Shown: piece after piece, positions 59,631-64,000 of the stretch | Position numbering within the stretch: position 1 is the first letter of the stretch | Layout of the letters: each line of letters starts with the position of its first letter | Source of the DNA: Oscillospiraceae bacterium | GTDB lineage: Bacteria > Bacillota > Clostridia > Oscillospirales > CAG-272 | Assembly: GCA_015063795.1 (NCBI GenBank) | Contig: SVTL01000009.1 | Span: 1-64,000, forward strand | Reading direction: 5' to 3' | Length of the DNA stretch: 64,000 nucleotides | Position numbers and translations under genes: made by a program | The notes under the pieces: model-generated | What the model saw: the letters and a program-made list of their open reading frames with translations, nothing else | What the model was told of the DNA's origin: nothing | Database searches by the model: none

Positions 59631-59643
59631 AGAAGAGCGCGAG

Positions 59644-60138
59644 ATGAACAAGAAAAAAGCCATCGTCCCGGGGACGTTTGATCCCATCACCAAGGGGCAT
59701 TTTGACCTGATCGAAACGGCGTCTCTCCTCTTCGATGAGGTGACCGTCCTGCTGGGGACCAACGGGGCGAAGTCAACACGCTTTTCCGATGAGGAGCGTC
59801 TTGGCATGGTCAAGCAGGCCATCGCCGGTCTGCCCAACGTGAGAGCCGAGCTGTACGGCGGGCTTGTGGGCGAGTATTGCGCTTCGCATGGCATCGGCGC
59901 CATCGTCAAGGGGCTTCGCTTTTCCAAGGATTTTGAGTATGAGCACGAGATGGCGGAGGTCAATGCCATGCTTTCGCCTCAAACGAAAACCATCTTTCTG
60001 CACGCCACGCGGGAAAACGCCTTCGTCAGCTCGACGATGGTGCGGACCTTTTTGGACAGCGGCAGAAGCGTGGACGAATATCTGCCGCAGGGCGTCACGC
60101 TGCCGCGCGGAGAACAAACAGACACAAAGGAGGACTGA
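59644..60138 (+). CDS. coaD: Phosphopantetheine adenylyltransferase
   Basis: The 164-residue protein has the nucleotidyltransferase motif AIVPGTFDPITKGHFDLIE (PGTFDPxTxGH), AIVKGLRFSKDFEYEHEMAE (usual RGLRxxxDFEYE) and ENAFVSSTMVR (SSxxVR). It makes dephospho-CoA from 4'-phosphopantetheine and ATP. Ala and Lys replace a few common positions, but catalytic His and Lys are present. AAGGAG precedes the ATG. coaW follows two bases after the stop. Confidence 0.96.
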   Translation: MNKKKAIVPGTFDPITKGHFDLIETASLLFDEVTVLLGTNGAKSTRFSDEERLGMVKQAIAGLPNVRAELYGGLVGEYCASHGIGAIVKGLRFSKDFEYEHEMAEVNAMLSPQTKTIFLHATRENAFVSSTMVRTFLDSGRSVDEYLPQGVTLPRGEQTDTKED

Positions 60139-60140
60139 GC

Positions 60141-60980
60141 ATGGGAACGGTTATCGGCATTGACGTCGGCGGAAGCACCACCAAGATCGTGGGGCTGCGG
60201 GACGGTGTGGAGATGATGGAGCCGATGCTGGTGGTGGCGGGCGATCCGGTCACCTCCATTTACGGCGCGTTCGGACGCTTCACCTCCGAATACGGGCTGT
60301 CGTTGGACGACATTTCGCGGATCATGGTCACAGGCGTTGGCGGCGCATACGTCAACGATTCGCTCTACCGCTGCCCCTGCACCCACCTGCGCGAGTTCGA
60401 CTGCGTGGGACGGGGCGGACTGTATCTGTCGGGGCTGCGTGAGGCGATCGTGGTCAGCATGGGAACGGGCACGGCGCTGATCCACGCCAAAAAGAACGGT
60501 GAGATGACCTATCTCGGCGGCACGGGCGTGGGCGGAGGCACCATCCTCGGTCTCTCCCGTCTGACCATGGGCATGGACGACATCGATCACATCGTCTCGC
60601 TGGCCAAGGAGGGGGATCTGGAGAAGATCGACCTGCGGGTGGGCGAGATGACCAAGATCGCAAAAAAAGAGGGGGGCTTGGGTCTGCCCGGCAAGATGAC
60701 CGCGGCCAACTTCGGCAAGATCAGCGACATTGCCACCAAGGGAGACATCGCTCTGGGCATCATCAATATGGTCTTTGAGGTGGCGGCCATGGTGGCCATC
60801 TTCAATGCCCGTCTCTGCAAGGTGAAGGACATCATCCTCACCGGCAACCTGACCGAGATCGACCAGGCGCCCGAGATCTTCGAGAGCCTGAGCCGTATGT
60901 TTGATGTGAATTTTGTCATTCCCAAGAAGGCGCAGTTCAGCACGGTCATCGGCGCGGCGCTGTACGGCGCGGAAACCTGA
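60141..60980 (+). CDS. coaW: Type II pantothenate kinase
   Basis: The 279-residue protein has the ASKHA phosphate motif VIGIDVGGSTTKIVGL, ITGVGG-like IMVTGVGGAYVND and the adenosine-binding VVSMGTGTALI with GGTGVGGGTILGLS. This matches type II PanK (as in Staphylococcus) rather than CoaA or CoaX. It phosphorylates pantothenate, the first step of CoA synthesis, and this type is poorly inhibited by CoA. AAAGGAGG lies before the ATG, and the gene follows coaD at a two-base gap. Confidence 0.92.
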   Translation: MGTVIGIDVGGSTTKIVGLRDGVEMMEPMLVVAGDPVTSIYGAFGRFTSEYGLSLDDISRIMVTGVGGAYVNDSLYRCPCTHLREFDCVGRGGLYLSGLREAIVVSMGTGTALIHAKKNGEMTYLGGTGVGGGTILGLSRLTMGMDDIDHIVSLAKEGDLEKIDLRVGEMTKIAKKEGGLGLPGKMTAANFGKISDIATKGDIALGIINMVFEVAAMVAIFNARLCKVKDIILTGNLTEIDQAPEIFESLSRMFDVNFVIPKKAQFSTVIGAALYGAET

Positions 60981-61129
60981 GGACTTCGCTTCGCAAAAGA
61001 GTGAAAAGTGAAAAGTGAAGAGTGAAAAATGAAGAGGTATGGAGGATTTTCGCTGAAGCGAAAATCAGCTTTTGGCTGATAAATCCGCAGGGAGGGGGCT
61101 TGCTCCCACCGAGAAAGCGAAAGGCACCT

Positions 61130-61300
61130 TTGGTGCGCGATATATTCCGCTTCGCGGACGTGATAGGTTCGGGCATAGCCCGAACGTGATATATTCGGCT
61201 TCGCCGAATGCGATATACCGCTTCGCGGTGTGATATGTTGGCTTCGCCAACGCGATATATTCGGCTTCGCCGAATGTGATAAGAACGGGCGCATGAGGCA
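61130..61300. repeat. Mini-hairpin array, GCGATAT-linker class
   Basis: GCACC-ttt-GGTGC, TCCGC-ttc-GCGGA, TTCGGGC-ataGCCCGAA, TTCGGC-ttc-GCCGAA, CCGC-ttc-GCGG, TTGGC-ttc-GCCAA and TTCGGC-ttc-GCCGAA are joined by GATAT linkers. It is preceded by a GAAAAGTGAAAAGTGAAGAGT run (about 61005) and a GATTTTCGC-tgaa-GCGAAAATC hairpin. Confidence 0.85.
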
Positions 61301-61332
61301 AACGGTACCCGAACATACAGCGGCGCCCTAAC

Positions 61333-61389
61333 AAGTTTTCTCGGTGAGATCGACTCACCGCTTTCGCCAAAGGCAAAAGACGAAAACTT
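61333..61389. repeat. Three-way-junction repeat, copy G
   Basis: Outer arms AAGTTTTC and GAAAACTT enclose CGGTGAG-atcga-CTCACCG and CTTTCGCC-aaa-GGCAAAAG (one mismatch). The flank GCGCCCTAAC matches that of copies A and B. Confidence 0.8.
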
Positions 61390-61435
61390 CAACGTTGGGA
61401 GGTAGCCGTTCGGCGGACGTGGAAAAGGAAAGATC

Positions 61436-62047
61436 ATGAGCCATACATTTTTTGCGGTGAAGACCGCTCTGGAAAAAAAGGGATACCGCGTTTCGGTGTT
61501 TGAGAGTAAGGAGGCGGCGGCTTCGTATGTGAATGGCCGCATCGACGGGCGGACGGTCGGCTTCGGCGGCTCGGTCACGCTGCGAGAGATGGGGCTGTTT
61601 GAGCTGCTTTCCCCGCACAACGAGGTGATCTGGCACGACCGATTGCCCGTCGGTATGAGCGTCGCACAGGCGAGGACGGCGGCTTCGCGGGCGGAGGTCT
61701 ATCTCAGCTCGGTCAACGGGCTGTCGGAAAAAGGCGAGATCGTCAACATCGACAACACGGGCAACCGCGTTGCGGCGGTGAGCTACGGACCGCAGGAGGT
61801 CTGGCTCTTTGTCGGCTGCAACAAGCTGGCGGGCACGCTGGAGGAGGCGATCTTCCGCGCGCGCAACGTGGCCGGACCGAAGAACGCACAGCGTCTGGGA
61901 AGAAAAACGCCCTGCGCTCTGCGCGGCGACCGCTGCTATGACTGCGACAGTCCCGAGCGCATCTGCCGTCATCTGTCGGTCCTTCTCGAAAAGCCGACCG
62001 GCGCCGAGTACGAAGTGATCCTCATCGGCGAGCCTTTGGGATATTAA
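61436..62047 (+). CDS. LUD-domain (DUF162) protein
   Basis: The 203-residue protein matches the LUD/LutC-type fold seen in many anaerobes as a single-domain protein: VGFGGSVTLREMGLFELL, ADVYLSSVNGLSEKGEIVNI (here AEVYLSSVNGLSEKGEIVNI), and GPQEVWLFVGCNKLAGTLEE. A Cys-rich C-terminal segment, CALRGDRCYDCDSPERICRH, could bind a metal or cluster. LUD proteins in Lut operons act in lactate oxidation, but no lutA or lutB is adjacent, so its substrate is unknown. AAAGGAAAGATC precedes the ATG. A terminator follows. Confidence 0.88.
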   Translation: MSHTFFAVKTALEKKGYRVSVFESKEAAASYVNGRIDGRTVGFGGSVTLREMGLFELLSPHNEVIWHDRLPVGMSVAQARTAASRAEVYLSSVNGLSEKGEIVNIDNTGNRVAAVSYGPQEVWLFVGCNKLAGTLEEAIFRARNVAGPKNAQRLGRKTPCALRGDRCYDCDSPERICRHLSVLLEKPTGAEYEVILIGEPLGY

Positions 62048-62052
62048 AAAAC

Positions 62053-62107
62053 GCCGACAGCGGCCTGCAAAACCATGCACATGCGCGCCCGTCGGCTTTT
62101 TTTGTTC
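62053..62107 (+). terminator. Terminator after the LUD gene
   Basis: GCCGAC (62053) pairs with GTCGGC (62091) and is followed by seven T residues, 5 bp past the stop. A long inner loop can form a further stem. Confidence 0.75.
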
Positions 62108-62208
62108 TTGAAAAAGCGGCTCATGCCGCAGGTCGATCACAGGCGGTCCGTTTTTTCAAAAAACATCATGTAATCTCAAAAAAACATCATGGAATCGGAG
62201 GAATTGCG

Positions 62209-64000
62209 ATGAACCTTTTCTTCAAAACCCTGCGTGCCGCTCTGGCGGCCATGCTTCTTCTGAGTGTGCTTGCGGTCTGCGGCTGTTCGGCAGACAAGCC
62301 CGATCCGCCCAAAGAGCCTCTGACCATCCTTTCGGCAGGCGAGTGCCGGTACACCGTCATCCGTCCGGAGGCTGCCGGCAAGGAGGTTGTCAGCGCCGCG
62401 CGGGCATTGAAGCAAGCGCTTGCGGAGGTCAGCGGCGGAGCGGTGGAGCTCAAAAGCGACGCTCTGTACGGCGCCGCTCAGCCCGAGGGATATGAGATCC
62501 TCGTCGGGCAGACCAACCGAGCGGAATCGGTCAAAGCGCTCGACTCCCTGCGCTACGACGATTACATCGTTTCCATCGAGGGGGAGAAGCTGGTCATCAA
62601 TTCGCAGAGCGAACACGGGCTGGCCGAGGCGGTCAATTACGTGATCGGTCTGCTGAAGGAATCGGGGGGCGAATTTGTGTTCGCCGAGGAGGACGAAATG
62701 CTTTTCACCGTCTCCTATCCCTATGAGGACGTCACCGTCGGCGGGCATTCGCTCAAGGGGTACACCCTTGTGATCCCCGAGGATGCCGACCCGATCGTGG
62801 CAGACAGCGCGTCGTCCTTGCGCGATGCGATCACAAAAGCCTGCGGCATCCGTCTCCCCCTCGTTTTTGACAGCGAGGAGGAGAGCGAAAACGAGATCCT
62901 GATCGGAGAAACGGCACGAGAGGCGTCGAAGACGATCGAGAAAGAATCGCTGGGCAAGTACGGTTATGAAGTGAGCGAGAGCGGATCGAAGATCGTGATC
63001 GGGGTAAGCGAAAACGAGCTTGCGTGGAAAAAAGCCTTTGAAGCGCTGGAAAAAGAGCTGGAGAAAGGGTGCCTTCCCATGGAAAGAAAACAGATCGAGC
63101 TGTCAAACGAGCCGGTGCTGAGCTCCTTTTTCTTCACCGACATCCACAACAATTTCGCCATGCTGGAGCCGACGAACGACACCGGCGATTACGTGATCCG
63201 AAAGAATGTGGATGCGATGATCGACCACCTGCTTGCGACCGAGGGCAAGGTGGATGTGGTTCAGGTGGGCGGCGATCTGATGTCCGATTACCACGAATGG
63301 TATAAGTCGGGCTGTTGGCCGTATGCCTATTTTGTCGAATACCGACAGCGCCTCGTGGACACCTTCAACCGTCTGGCCAAGGACGGCAAGGTGCTCTATA
63401 CCGCGGGCAACCACGATTATGCGCAGGGCGAGCTTGCCACCGACGGCCCCGGGCTCAACGGCTCTTACAATTCCTTTGATTTTTATTTCGGCGATGTGGG
63501 CATGAGGCAGGGCATCGGCGAGCTTGCGCAGGAGGATATGTTTGTCAAACTCGGCGAGAAAACCGGCGAAAAGTACCTGCTTGCCTATTATTATGAAGTG
63601 AACGGCATCGGCTTTGCCGGGCTTTCCCCCGATCATGACAAGATCTGGGCAAAGCAGGGGGAGGGCTTTGATGCGGCTTCGCTGGAATGGCTGGACAAAA
63701 AGCTGGATGAGGTCGATCCGCACGGAAACAAGGTGATCTTTGTCAGCTGCCATTACAATCTGGATCTGAGACTGGAAATCGAGGCGAGCGGACGCAATGT
63801 GTATGCAAACGAAAGCCGTGTGGTCCGCGATGCGCTGCAGCCGATCTTCCGCGGGCATAAAAATCTCTACCATCTCTTCGGGCACTACGAGATTTGGTTC
63901 AGCGACAGCACCGCAAGATACATGAGCCATCACAATCAGTCGGGCAAGGTCATCGACGTCACGGGAAAAGAGACCGAGTCCACGCAGGTGGTCGCCTATG
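62209..64000 (+). CDS. Lipoprotein metallophosphoesterase (3' end outside the window)
   Basis: An open frame of 597 codons runs off the right edge and is missing from the ORF track. It starts MNLFFKTLRAALAAMLLLSV with a lipobox ending in CGC, so it is lipidated. Residues ~40-300 contain two related alpha/beta segments (EILVGQTNRAES and EILIGETAREAS) of unknown role. From about residue 300 all calcineurin-like motifs are present: FTDIHNN, GGDLMSD, AGNHDYA, SCHYN and FGHYE, so it should be an active surface phosphoesterase. GGAGG lies seven bases before ATG 62209. Confidence 0.88.
   Translation, partial: MNLFFKTLRAALAAMLLLSVLAVCGCSADKPDPPKEPLTILSAGECRYTVIRPEAAGKEVVSAARALKQALAEVSGGAVELKSDALYGAAQPEGYEILVGQTNRAESVKALDSLRYDDYIVSIEGEKLVINSQSEHGLAEAVNYVIGLLKESGGEFVFAEEDEMLFTVSYPYEDVTVGGHSLKGYTLVIPEDADPIVADSASSLRDAITKACGIRLPLVFDSEEESENEILIGETAREASKTIEKESLGKYGYEVSESGSKIVIGVSENELAWKKAFEALEKELEKGCLPMERKQIELSNEPVLSSFFFTDIHNNFAMLEPTNDTGDYVIRKNVDAMIDHLLATEGKVDVVQVGGDLMSDYHEWYKSGCWPYAYFVEYRQRLVDTFNRLAKDGKVLYTAGNHDYAQGELATDGPGLNGSYNSFDFYFGDVGMRQGIGELAQEDMFVKLGEKTGEKYLLAYYYEVNGIGFAGLSPDHDKIWAKQGEGFDAASLEWLDKKLDEVDPHGNKVIFVSCHYNLDLRLEIEASGRNVYANESRVVRDALQPIFRGHKNLYHLFGHYEIWFSDSTARYMSHHNQSGKVIDVTGKETESTQVVAY

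Overview
The window is the replication-origin region of a Gram-positive, low-to-mid GC-rich Firmicute, most probably a gut-type member of class Clostridia. This rests on gene content and order: dnaA, dnaN, recF, remB, gyrB and gyrA on one side and rpmH, rnpA, yidD, yidC and jag on the other; RNase J; a six-subunit Rnf complex; a type II pantothenate kinase; strong AGGAGG ribosome-binding sites; and many GTG/TTG starts. The exact genus cannot be read from the sequence.

Layout. 1-3.6 kb: end of a GNAT gene, a DUF559 gene inside a terminal-inverted-repeat element, a sugar nucleotidyltransferase fused to a degenerate phosphoglucomutase, and a small conserved protein. 3.9-14.5 kb: RNase J, a zinc-ribbon membrane protein, Tex, a small lipoprotein, a YdcF/SanA-like protein, a 504-aa unknown, a 33-aa membrane peptide, and a MarR/acyl-CoA ligase operon with a readable promoter and two operator-like palindromes. 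15-22 kb: a degenerate M23 peptidase, a GT4-CsaB fusion with coding minisatellite, a MORN protein and a membrane protein. 22-28 kb: parB, parA, a perfect parS, noc-like, rsmG and comM. 28.7-33.8 kb: a 1395-residue secreted M14 peptidase (with a second perfect parS inside the coding sequence) and two lipoproteins. 33.8-45.5 kb: gyrA, a PfkB kinase, gyrB, remB, recF, dnaN, oriC and dnaA, all on the minus strand. 45.8-49.3 kb: rpmH, rnpA, yidD, yidC and jag, all on the plus strand. 50-58 kb: a CNNM/HlyC protein and rnfCDGEAB. 58.3-62 kb: a GcvH-like protein without its lipoyl lysine, rsmD, coaD, coaW and a LUD protein. The window ends inside a lipoprotein metallophosphoesterase.

How it works together. 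Replication should start between dnaN and dnaA (about 43.7-44.1 kb), where eight DnaA-box-like 9-mers lie beside an AT-rich stretch and a DnaA-trio-like run. Core genes on either side are transcribed away from it. ParA/ParB and two parS sites provide segregation. The Rnf genes encode a ferredoxin:NAD+ ion pump, and the coaD/coaW pair supplies two CoA biosynthesis steps.

The most unusual feature is non-coding. Nearly every intergenic gap holds arrays of tiny palindromes, often with a GCGAAGC core, separated by constant linkers of either the ATATCGCG or the AATTCATG type. Mixed with them are three-way-junction repeats (an outer stem plus two hairpins), TTTTTCAAAAAG hairpins, and long CTTTTCTCTTG hairpins. 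Similar palindromes and minisatellites appear in frame inside coding linkers. I saw no rRNA, tRNA or CRISPR array.
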